DNA of 64,000 nucleotides, taken from Lunularia cruciata. Taxonomy: Eukaryota > Streptophyta > Marchantiopsida > Lunulariales > Lunulariaceae. Every line of letters starts with the position of its first letter. The stretch's first letter is position 1. The translations under genes were made by a program, and so were the position numbers. The notes under the pieces are model-generated. The model was not told the origin of the DNA. It searched no databases and worked only from the letters and a program-made list of their open reading frames with translations. The DNA lies in contig OX419758.1 in assembly GCA_948567375.1 (NCBI GenBank), positions 34,415,001 to 34,479,000 of the forward strand. The letters are read 5' to 3'. Positions 43,059-53,009 of the stretch are shown piece after piece.

Positions 43059-45834
43059 TGTCGTGGGGAACATTCGGTCTTGAGAGTGCGCCGAGCACAT
43101 GGCTGCTTGTGCTTAGCTTTCCTTACTGTCTTTCTTTTGGATTTTCCTGCAGATTGACATTCCTTACCTACTCCTAGATTGTCAGGAATTTGTCTCTATG
43201 AACTTGTTGTTTCAGTTTCCCTGAGGTTGACTCACCCTGAAGGTTTTGTGTTATCCTCGACTTTTGTAAAACCAATCTTGTCATGCGAGGCTGGTGTTAT
43301 GGTTTCTACCTCTGCCTGGTCTCATATCCTATTTTATCGTCAGGTTCAAGCTATGGTCCGGGATCTAGCAGTTCATAGACCTAGGTCCGGTGGCCCTTTG
43401 GTAAAATAAAATAAACAACAACTGAGTGATCTAACTGAACATAAATCCGGCACTCAGATCATTTAATTATGCTTTCACTTGGACCAGACTAAGAGCTCCT
43501 AGAATGGAGTTTCCTCAACTCTAGTCACAAATCCGCTTCCAAGACTCATCATTCACAAGAATTCCAACAACAAAGTTCACAAGGTTGGATAAGTCAAATA
43601 GTTCTAGTCAAGGCAATGCCTGCCCCTAAGGTTGCAACTGCTCATCAACTCAGCCGGCACTTCACATATACTTTGTCCGACAGCAGACAAGGCAACTCAC
43701 CCTCCGAACCTCTTCATTCTCCTATGCCTTGTTTTGCAGATCAGATTCACTCCATTCAGACAAGCCAACCAACTTCAAATATTTTCTTGCCCTTGCTTCA
43801 GATGAACTGATCCACTTCAAAAATTCTCCTCCTCTTCTTCCTGACTTTGGGAGATATCCTTTGGCAACTTCTGCAGCAAATCCCCTTCAGGCTCAAATTT
43901 TGAAATAGCATCTCCTGGTCCAAGCATAGCCCTAAGGCATCTCCAAAATCCTTCAGCCCTGCAAGACTCCCCTCACATTTCAAAAATTTCTCTCCTGGTC
44001 CAAAACACAGCCCTCATCCATCTCCAAAAGCCTTCAGCCCTTCAAGACTCCTCTCACCTTTTGGAAAGTTCTCTCCTGGTCCAAAACACAGCCCTCATGC
44101 ATCTCCAAAAGCCCTCAGCCTTCAAGACTCCTTTCACATTTTGAAAATTCCTATCCTGGTCCAAGCACAGCCCTGCAAGACTCTCACATTTAGAAAATTT
44201 CTCTCTTGGTCCAAGCACAGCCCTGCACTCTCACATTTCAAAATTTCCTCTCCTGGTCCAAGCACAGCCCTGCACTCTCACATTTCGAAAATTCCTCTCC
44301 TAGTCCAAGCACAGCCCTGCACTCTCACATTTTGAAATTCCTCTCCTGGTCCAAGCACAGCCCTGCACTCTCACATTTCGAAATTCATCTGATCCACTTC
44401 AAAAATTCTCCTCCTCTTCTTCCTGACTTCGGGAGATATCCTTTGGCAACTTCTGCAGCAAATCCCCTTCAGACTCAAATTTCGAAATAGCATCTCCTGG
44501 TCCAAGCATAGCCCTAAGGCATCTCCAAAATCCTTCAGCCCTGCAAGACTCCCCTCACATTTTGAAAATTTCTGTCCTGGTCCAAAACACAGCCCTCATG
44601 CATCTCCAAAAGCCTTCAGCCCTTCAAGACTCCCCTCACATTTCGAAATTTCTGTCCTGGTCCAAAACACAGCCCTCATGCATCTCCAAAAGCCTTCAGC
44701 CCTTCAAGACTCCTCTCACCTTTTGGAAAGTTCTCTCCTGGTCCAAAACACAGCCCTCAGGCATCTCCAAAAGCCTTCAGCCCTCCAAGACTCCTCTCAC
44801 CTTTTGGAAAGTTCTCTCCTGGTCCAAAACACAGCCCTTAGGCATCTCTCAAAGCCTTCAGCCTTCAAGACTCCTTTCACATTTCAAAAATTCCTATCTT
44901 GGTCCAAGCACAGCCCTGCACTCTCACATTTCAAAAATTCCTCTCCTGGTCCAAGCACAACCTTGCACTCTCACATTTTGAAATTCCTCTCCTGGTCCAA
45001 GCACAGCCCTGCACTCTCACATTTCAAAATTCATCTCCTGGTCCAAGCACAGCCCTGCCCTCTCACTTTTTGAAATTTCCTCTCCTGGTCCAAGCACAGC
45101 CCTGCACTCTCACTTTTTGAAATTCATCTCCTGGTCCAAGCACAGCCCTGCACTGTCACATTTTGAAATTCCTCTCCTGGTCCAGCACTTTCAAGCCCCT
45201 TACTTCCTGCAAAATTTTCCTTCATGAACACCTTCTGCCCTGAAATCTCCAGTCCTAACAGACCTGCGAAAATCTCCTTCACTTGGTCTTGCACTTTCAA
45301 GCCCCTTCTGTCCTGCAAAAATTTCCTTCATGAACACCTTCTGCCCTGAAATCTCCTGTCCTAACAGACCTGCGAAAATCTCCTTTACTTGGTCCTGCAC
45401 CTTCAAGCCCCTTCTGTCCAACTCAAAATTTCCTTCTCCTGATTGTTCCTCTGTCCAAACCCCTCGGTTCTCAAGAATTTCTCTCCCCAGGCAAACCCTC
45501 TCCTCTCCAACTCAAAAAAATCCTGGCCTGTGTGTCTTCCCCCTTGTCCAACTTTTTTTTTCTTTCCGAAAAACCCTACTCCTCTCTTGTCCCAAAAATT
45601 TCTGGCACTTCTCTTCAAATCCTCTACAAACTTCCCTCTTGAAATCTTTTGGCATTTTCTGAAAAAACCCTCAGCCCTTCTCTGTCTCCTCACTTTCTCT
45701 CGAAACAACATAGCAAAACCACACTCGAGACATATTATCCTAAATCCCTATTCCTTACAACAAATAAAAGAGAAAAAGAAAATTTATCACACCAAAAGCC
45801 TCAAGGGTACACATGGGCTATTTTCCCGACGACA
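43059..45834 (+). mobile_element. Solo-LTR-like element with tandem array (pyrimidine-rich strand up)
   Basis: Ends are TGTCGTGGGG and CCCGACGACA, nearly perfect inverted termini with TG and CA. The flanks are TCCGG on the left and TCGGT on the right, which fit a 5-bp duplication with one base lost. The interrupted gag continues across. The 2,776-bp body has no gag, pol or internal LTR pair, so it is probably a solo LTR of a family whose internal region is not in this window. AATAAA at 45762-45767 near the right end would suit a polyadenylation signal. A reversed copy lies at 53010-55846. Confidence 0.82.
43905..45185. repeat. Tandem array inside the inserted element
   Basis: About twenty units share TCCTGGTCCAA and CACAGCCCT. 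Long units of about 81-82 bp (including CATCTCCAAAAGCCTTCAGC) alternate with short units of about 53 bp lacking that part. Open frames here simply repeat the unit and are not genes. Confidence 0.88.
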
Positions 45835-45980
45835 TCGGTGTGGTGTGTTACTCCGATGCCCAAGCCATTACCTAGTTCCTTGGCGGACTTTCACCAAAGA
45901 TTTGTATCTTTGCCAAGGAGAGGAATGTAACTTCCCTGGACAAAGTCCTCAAACATGTCGCCCGATATGAGGCAGCTAAC
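45835..45980 (+). pseudogene. Gag of element E, second part
   Basis: A short segment between two insertions. It matches 36020-36165 of element F gag: a CYSDAQAIT-like stretch, FGGLSPKICIFAKERN and LDKVLKHVARYEAA, which is the end of the capsid-like region. It is cut at 45980 by a solo LTR; the duplication CTAAC marks the site. Confidence 0.75.
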
Positions 45981-47847
45981 TATGACAACTTGGCAAATAT
46001 CACTTTTGCAGTAATTGGGTAAGTAAAGTTTGTTCCCGCAGATATACAAGTTAGAATTGGTCAAATACAAAGCAAAGTAACAATTTCAGTTCTTCTTGAG
46101 TTCTTCTTTAGTCTCTGAGGTAGAAACCACACCCAGAAGAGAGTAACAAGCACTGATTCGCAGTCTTGTCACAAATTCAAACTTCTTAATCACAACTCCT
46201 TCAAATCTTTCCAAAAAATCTTGATTGTGATGATTCAGGCTCTCTTGAAAATGGCACTTCACTACAAAACAGCTTTGCCTCAGAATTGTGTTCCACCCCT
46301 CCACTGAAGGTATAACTTCCTCGATCGAAATTGCTTCACATCAACTTTGCATTGCACTCACAAATGCAGAATACTACCAACACTACAATTCCTCTCAGAT
46401 CTGTCAAGGCATTGCTTCGATTGCACTTCACTCAAGATCAAACACACAGAATGAATATCAAGGCTGTGGAATCCAAAATCCAACAAGCACATTGACTTGC
46501 ACTTTGAATTTCTTCAAACACTCACAAACACAATCACAAAGTTGATACTCGGAATCAAGCTCAAGCAACGAGCACTGCTTCACAACACTTCGCTTTATCT
46601 ATTCTCAAAAATTATGAGCAGTGAACAACATGATACTGCAAATGTCACTCTTAAATAGTGAAGCAATCAACAGTTATCTTCCTAATGTACCTCTTCCTAA
46701 CAACTCTACAAACCTGTAGATCTGAAATGACAATGCACCTCTTCATATCTGTCTATTCAAATCTCAAATTGGTTACTAATCCGATCCAATGTCTACTTCT
46801 TCCTCGGCTTTCAAACCCAAACCCAAAGTAATTTTACTTCCTACTATTCTGTCCTCGAGTTTCACAACTTCCAATTCCTCCACTAATTCTAACATTTCTC
46901 CTTCCTGATATGAAATTCCTATCATAGTTAAGCCTTCTAAATCTCTATCTCCCAACCCACTCTTCTCTAAGGTGTTAAATGTCAAATCCGAAGACACTTG
47001 CACTCTTATTTCTTCTACTTCGGGTTTTGCTATTATCAATTCCTTTGCTAATTCTACTATGTCATCGTCAAAAATTATAAGTGAAAGCAGGAATACACTA
47101 TCTACACCTTCAATTTGTAACCCACTTTCCCTTAATCACTCAGGTAACTCACGCGAGGACACTTACTGTCTGATCCTGCACTTCGGGTTTATTCACTACT
47201 GCTACTTCTCCTTCAATTCATGTTCCATCTTCAATCAGAACTGAAATTGAAGTCATGGGTATCATAACTACCTTCTTTCCCTACTCTAACTTCCTCTGAT
47301 GCTTCCCGCAAGATTCCCAAAGTCACCTTCACTGCACTCCGAGGTCCAACTTCTTCGGATGTAGTCTGTCATCTTAGGCTTGAGGCGAAGTCTTTAGACC
47401 CGAAGTCCGAAGTCACATTGACCCGAAGACACTTTGACCCAAAGTACATCTACTCCAGAAACTTCAAATTCTTGTTACTTCTTATACAAACCTTCAAACT
47501 TTGCGATTTTGGTGGCAACAGAAAGCCTTGGACAAGATGCTTCTAACGAGATATAGCACGCTTGATTTGGAATTGTCATCACTAAGATATGGTCCCCGCA
47601 AGAATCCTGACCTGTAACCTCCTTTCTTCCTTCGGCGTCTGATCCGAGTTTTTCCTCCTCTGACACAAAGTAAACTTCTTTGGGTTTGATCCAGTCTGAG
47701 TCATCCTTCCTCTTACATGAAGTCGACTTCTCGGGTTTGATCAAAACATAGGTTTGCACTCATTTCTTCTCCATTTGGTTTCAATTTGGTTTCAACAAGG
47801 CATTTCTTCTTCAAAACTCGTCCAAAATGAAAAATGTGGGTACCACA
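45981..47847 (-). mobile_element. Short-form GLT solo LTR, minus strand, in element E gag
   Basis: Read on the minus strand it runs from TGTGGTACCCACAT to TTGTCATA (1,867 bp). It has the perfect duplication CTAAC at 45976-45980 and 47848-47852. It shares both ends, the leader and the right 700 bp with long GLT LTRs, including a TATTTAAG box (plus strand 46650-46657), but lacks the N-terminal domain and coiled coil of the LTR-ORF. It is a deleted derivative that still moved as an element or recombined from one. Confidence 0.9.
46776..47039 (-). pseudogene. LTR-ORF tail remnant in short-form LTR
   Basis: The 87-codon open frame starts MIIAKPEVEEIRVQVSSDLT, continues with LEKSGLGDRDLEGLTM and ends AEEEVDIGSD, the conserved tail of the LTR-ORF. 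Another short frame lies toward the LTR start (47475-47759), with IKPEKSTSCKRKDDSDWIKP, in the former leader. The tail outlived loss of the rest of the protein. Confidence 0.65.
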
Positions 47848-49290
47848 CTAACTCCTACTTGTCCAACAATCAAAGAAATCGGGAGAAGAAAGGCAAGAAG
47901 CCTAAAAGGATAGCTTCTCGTAGTACATCCCCTTCTTTGGAGGAATCCTCCACATCTTTGAGTTCTTCTTCGGAACCCAAAGAAGAATCAAAGCCGCAAA
48001 GAATACAAAGATGGGGAGGAAAGAAACCAATAACACCGCTAGCAAAGAATGTACCTAAGGTGGATAAGAAGCTGGAGACTCTTATTAAAGAGTTTGTGGA
48101 TTTCAAGATCCAAATGATTGGGGCTAAGGACCAAAGAAAGCCTCTATCATTTGGTCGACCAAATGTATGGTGCATTGCGTGTGGTAAATCCGGCCATGTT
48201 AATACGGAGTGTTTGACCCATACTGCATTTCTAGTGCGACAAATTGATTGGGTTTGTAGTTGGGACCAAGGTGAGGAAGAAGAGGCTGTGTACCGAACCC
48301 AAGAGGTACAGCCTCAAGCAAGCACATCATATCAAGGTCCAAGGTATGGACCAAGAGAGTACAACAATAACTCTCCTCCACAAAGACCACTAATGGGCGG
48401 CCAAAATAGACCTCAAAATGTTGCATTGGATGCTTGCTACAATTATGGCTTGATAAGACATTGGTCTCCAAATTGTCCGGAGCCAAGATGGCAAATTAGG
48501 TACGTTCCCCTTTGCAGAAATTGAAAAGAATCGGGGCATACAAGAAATCAGTGCCCGCAACCACCCAACCCAAAGCCGCCTATAAAGTATGTACAAACCT
48601 CCACTAAGCGTGTTGTGCTCCAAGCAAAAGGGGATACAAATGTAAATTGTATAACACTTGAGGAAGAGAGGCCTCAAGAAGGGATTCCCGCTTCAGAAGG
48701 AGAATGGCCGGACCTCAAAATTTTGAAGATAGAGACGCATGCGGGGAAGAAGAAGCACAATCTTGAAGAAGTGAGAACTACTTCTTTGTCTTCATGAAAG
48801 GCAAAGAGGCTATGCCCAAAAGCTATCCTTTCTGCTAAGGAGGAAAAGATTCTAGCAAAAGCTAAAGCAAAAGCCTTGCACAAAGAAATCAAGGAAGCAG
48901 TACTCCATATGCGGGAGATGAGTTTGGAGGAGAACACAAAGACATAGCCTCCAGTTTTTCCGGCAGATATCAAGTCTAAAGTAAAAGACTTGATCCAAGC
49001 CAAAGTTGGTCAACCCAAAGATCATCGGGTCAAGGCCATACGTACTCCAATTACCATCTTGAAGCACCCTAAAGTCTGATTTGAACAAGGACAGACTTCG
49101 GACCCAAAGATGAAGGCAAAGAAGCTGAAACTAGGAGGACCCATAGTATGATATTGTGGCTGATATGGCATCTATGAGTGCTAATGTCACACTTAAGCAA
49201 TTGTGGGAGGACAACAAGCTGTACAAAAAGCAGCTGAGTTCAGCCCTCAAGAAAGTAAGAGCGATGACCAAGAAAGACTTACCTGCAATT
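47848..49290 (+). pseudogene. Gag of element E, third part with three zinc knuckles
   Basis: The open frame to 48524 begins with NNQRNREKKGKKPKRIASRS, a basic Ser-rich linker. Then come zinc knuckles: CIACGKSGHVNTEC (48171-48212), a second in CYNYGLIRHWSPNC where one Cys is Tyr (near 48436), and a third near 48513 with SGHTRNQC. A Lys/Glu-rich helical spacer follows (48615-49150, interrupted) and ends in LRQLWEDNKLYKKQL-like sequence. It continues the capsid region at 42690-43058 and 45835-45980. Zinc knuckles in gag package the RNA. Confidence 0.8.
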
Positions 49291-49952
49291 TATTGTATTG
49301 AACAAGAAGATTTGGGATCTCCCAAAAGGATGCGGAGATTGCAGGCTGCATGATCACATCCATACCCATTGATTCAGGGTCAAGTATGAATGTCATGATA
49401 GAAGACATTGCACATTGACTGGGGTATACAACATTTGAACCAACACCCTGAATTCCAAAATTTGCAGATCAAACCAAGAGACGGCCCTTACGCATGCTAT
49501 TGTATATCAATGCAATCATTGGAGGGGTGCCCTTCAAGTTAAATTACATTGTGTTGTGACCTATAACCAAAATTGGTTACCCTTTCTTGATTGGAAGACC
49601 CTAGTTATACAGTGTCCAAGTTATTGTGGATGCGCACCAGCAAAAGTTAAGGTTTAAGGACATTTTGTCCAAAGATCAGAAGCTGGTGACCGTGAGTTGG
49701 ACAAAAGTACCTCACTTCAGGGAAACTACTTTGTCAGAAGACAAAGATGAATCCAAAGATTCATCATCTTCATCTTCAAACAACTCCGAAGACCAAGTCC
49801 AAGTCAATTATCTGGAATGCTATGAGGTAGAGGTCAAAGGTGAAGATCCATATGACATTGCCTCGGGTGAACATGACTTGGAAGAAGGATGTTTGACTGC
49901 AGTACGTCTTGGATTGAGCAGAGTAAGCCAAAGGCGTCATCAACCCCAATGA
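49291..49952 (+). pseudogene. Protease and linker of element E
   Basis: LPAIYCIEQEDLGSP (from about 49281) and the following region match the protease of element F at 37600-38060, but the active-site loop is decayed (IDSGSSMNVM by frame). The open frame 49626-49952 is an acidic linker with SEDKDESKDSSSSSSNNSED, then NYLECYEVEVKGE, leading into reverse transcriptase. Confidence 0.65.
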
Positions 49953-51430
49953 TTGTCAAGATGTTGTCTTGACTAAAGGAAAAATTTTCAAGATTTCGAA
50001 GAAAGTCACTCCAGAGGAGTTGGCAAGATACATTACCTTGTTTATAGAATTCTAGGAGGTATTTGTCTGGTCTATTGATCAAATACCAGGCATTCCATGA
50101 GAATTTGGAGAACACCGGATTGATCTGGTTGAAGGTGCAGTTCCGGTTTAGCAAAGACAATACCGCCTGAACCCAAAGTACTCCCTCTTGGTGGAAGACA
50201 AAATTGACAAGTACTTAGGGGCCGGAATAATCTTTCCTGTCTTGAGCAATGAGTGGGTTTCTCCCATTGTTATTGTTCTAAAGAAGAAGACGTGAAAGAT
50301 TTGAGTGTGCTAGGATTTTTGCAAGTTGAACATAGTGACGAGGAAGGATTATCATCCTTTGCCTTTTACGGATATGATTTTAGACCAAGTAGCTTATCAC
50401 CCTTGTTTCAATTTTCTTGATGGATTTTTAGGGTACAATCAAGTATCCATCTAAGAAGAGGACAAGGATAAAACTACATTCACCACCAATTAGGGCACTT
50501 TTGTTTAGAATCAAATGCCCTTTGGGTTGTGTAATGCTTCCGCTACTTTCCAATGGATGATGAATGCGATCTTCAAGGACTTTGTGCGCAAATTTGTGGA
50601 AGTCTTCACTGATGATTTTTTTGTTTGGGCAAAGAGATGTACATTTGGATTACCTTCGCCAAACTTTTGAAAGGTGTCATTTTGCTGGTTTGTCATTACA
50701 CCCGGAGAAATGCTCCTTTGTAATGAAGGAGGGAATTCTCTTGGGGCATCTAGTGTCAAGCCGAGGTATTAAAGTTGATGTTCAGAAGGTTAAAGTAATC
50801 TTAGCTTTGGAGTCCCCAAAGAATATCCAAGAGCTGAGAGCTTTCTTAGGACATGTCGGATACTACATACGCTTTGTGTCAAACTATGTGATGCTTGCTG
50901 CACCCCTTATAAAGCTGATGCAGAAGTCTGAAGACTACTCGTGGGAAGCCACACAAGAATATGCTTTCCAAGTATTGAAGCAAAAACTGGTTGAAGCATC
51001 AGTTATGAGGGCCCGGAATTGGGACGCCCCTTTTCATGTGTATGTGGACACTTTGTCCATGGCGGTTGGAGTTGTCTTAAGTCAAAAGGACGAGAAGAAG
51101 AAGGACTATCCGGTTTATTATGCTAGCCAACAATTATTAGTCTCAGAAAAGAACTATTCAATGATCAGAATGGTGTATGCCTGCAAGAAATTTTGACAAT
51201 ACCTACTGGGATACAAGTTTGTCTTCTATGTTGACCATTATGGATTGCAACATTTGGTCAAGAAGGCAGATTTGTCCGGGAAAATTGCAAGATGGATCTT
51301 GTTGTTACAAGTAGGGATTCACATACAATGTACAAGTAAGGAAAGAAGCTTCACATTTGAATGCGGGCTTCTTATCCAGGTTAGAAACTCAAGACCAAGA
51401 CTTGGAAGTCGACGATTGGTTTCTTGATGA
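49953..51430 (+). pseudogene. Reverse transcriptase and RNase H of element E
   Basis: Reverse transcriptase blocks in order: [46 protein letters not shown] (ATG at 50515) and the catalytic FTDDFF box with the Asp pair at 50611-50616. The open frame 50564-51196 continues through the connection region (GIKVDVQKVKVILALESPKN, ELRAFLGHVGYY) into RNase H. The RNase H catalytic Asp lies in YVDTLSMAVGVVLSQ, and a later VDHYGLQHL follows. Together these copy the RNA into DNA. Stops in the fingers region and a frameshift before 50564 make it a pseudogene. The order RT, RNase H, integrase defines Ty3/gypsy. Confidence 0.88.
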
Positions 51431-52770
51431 AGAGCTATATCATCTGATGGCTGTTCAAAGTACAAGGTATGTGGCCAAATATCACTATCTGCATACATGT
51501 CATTGTCCTGAGGGGCTGGACCTGGAGCAGAGGACAGTCTTCCTCCAGGAGATGGGACCATACCAATTAAAACACAACATTGTGTTTAAGATGGGCAAAG
51601 ATGAAGTACTTTGGAGATGTTTGGAGGCATACAAAGTCGGAGGAGTCATTGAATCCTTACACTCTAAAGCATCAGGAGGACACTATGCCCTGAAAAATAC
51701 GGTGAAGAAAATCCTTTCAGTAGTGTATTGGTGGCCTATGATGTATAAAGATACTTACGCCTATATTTGAAGTTGTGATGCCTGTCAAAGAATAGGGAAA
51801 CCAACGGCCACTTCCGAGTGGCCTTTGAAACCAATTTTGCCATTGGCCCCATTTGAGAAATAGGGTATTGATTTTGTGGGTCCCATTCAATCAGTGACCA
51901 GAGTCACAAGGAGGAGATACATCTTGGTATGCACTGATTATGCAACCAAGATGGTAGAAGCATAGGCAACACAAAGAGATGATGTGGAAATAGTTGCAGA
52001 ATTTTTCTTCCAAAACATCATTTCCTATTACGGGTGTCCTCTGAAATTGGTCAGTGATTCAAGAACTCATTTTTTGAACTTGATGGTAGAAGTGTTAACC
52101 AAGTACTTCCAAATTAAACATTGGAAGACCATGCCTTACAACCCAAAAGCAAATGGACTCACGGAGAAGGCCAATGGATTGTTGTGCAAAAGTTTGAATA
52201 AGGTGACAGTCAATTATGCCTACGACTTGGACACAAAGTTACCTACAGCTTTGTGGGCTATAGAACAGCTGAAAATATTACTACCAATCAAACTCCTTAT
52301 TTCCTGACATACTGATTGCATCCCATACTACCAGTTGAATTTGAAGTACTGACATATCGGATTCTTTGTGAAGAACAATTGTCGGAGGAAGAAACCCAAG
52401 ATCTTTGGATCCATCAACTGATTTGATTAGAAGAGAAAAAGGATGATGCAATGCAAACCACAAAGGAAGTCCAAGAACATGGGAAGGTTAGGCATGATAA
52501 AAGAATCAAGCCTGTGGCTGTTCAGGAAGGGGACTTGGTGTTATTATATGACAATTGCTGCATATTTTCTCCAGGGAACTACATTTGAGGTGGATGGAGC
52601 CATACCGTGTTATCCACATATATGTCAATGGCTCTATTCAACTTGCAGACCTGGACGGCAATCCTTTTGCCACTCGAGTAAATGGGTGGGGGGTTAGAAA
52701 ATATTGGACCATAGACCCGACTTTGTATAAACAACTGGTTGTTGGTGTTTGCAGGGATGCTCACATTTGA
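51431..52770 (+). pseudogene. Integrase of element E
   Basis: The zinc-binding region has GGHYALKNTVKKIL and CDACQRI (51680-51795). The catalytic triad is visible: Asp 51870-51872 in GIDFVGPI, Asp 52056-52058 in LVSDSRTHF and Glu 52164-52166 in NGLTEKANG. The last two are 35 residues apart, as in DD35E integrases. The C-terminal region (52320-52770) has a helical part, then RWMEPYRV, NGSIQLADLDG and TRVNGW, ending DAHI before TGA 52768-52770. Several stops interrupt it. There is no chromodomain or PHD finger. It is followed directly by the polypurine tract. Confidence 0.87.
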
Positions 52771-52782
52771 GAGAGGGGGGTA
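52769..52782 (+). other. Polypurine tract of element E
   Basis: GAGAGAGGGGGGTA overlaps the integrase stop and touches the 3' LTR start TGTGGTGCC. Confidence 0.85.
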
Positions 52783-53009
52783 TGTGGTGCCTACATTTGT
52801 TGTTTTTTCTGTTTATTAGCATTTGGGAGAAGAAGTAAGCAAAGAAAGCTGAATTGCAAAAGAAGGAATGGGCGGGAGTGTCTTTGGAGGAAATCAAAAG
52901 AAGTCAACTTTGGATCTGATGATGGAGGTACTCAGAAGAGGAGTACAAAGAAAGAAGGCCAAAGAGCATCATCTTTGGATCGGGAAGCAAAGGCCAATAC
53001 AAAGACCGT

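Noticed and set aside
44562-45073. Overlapping open frames of 130-140 codons with repeated LSWSKHSPAL-type phrases.
   Set aside because: They translate the 81-bp and 53-bp tandem units; several frames are open together and the reading only repeats the satellite.
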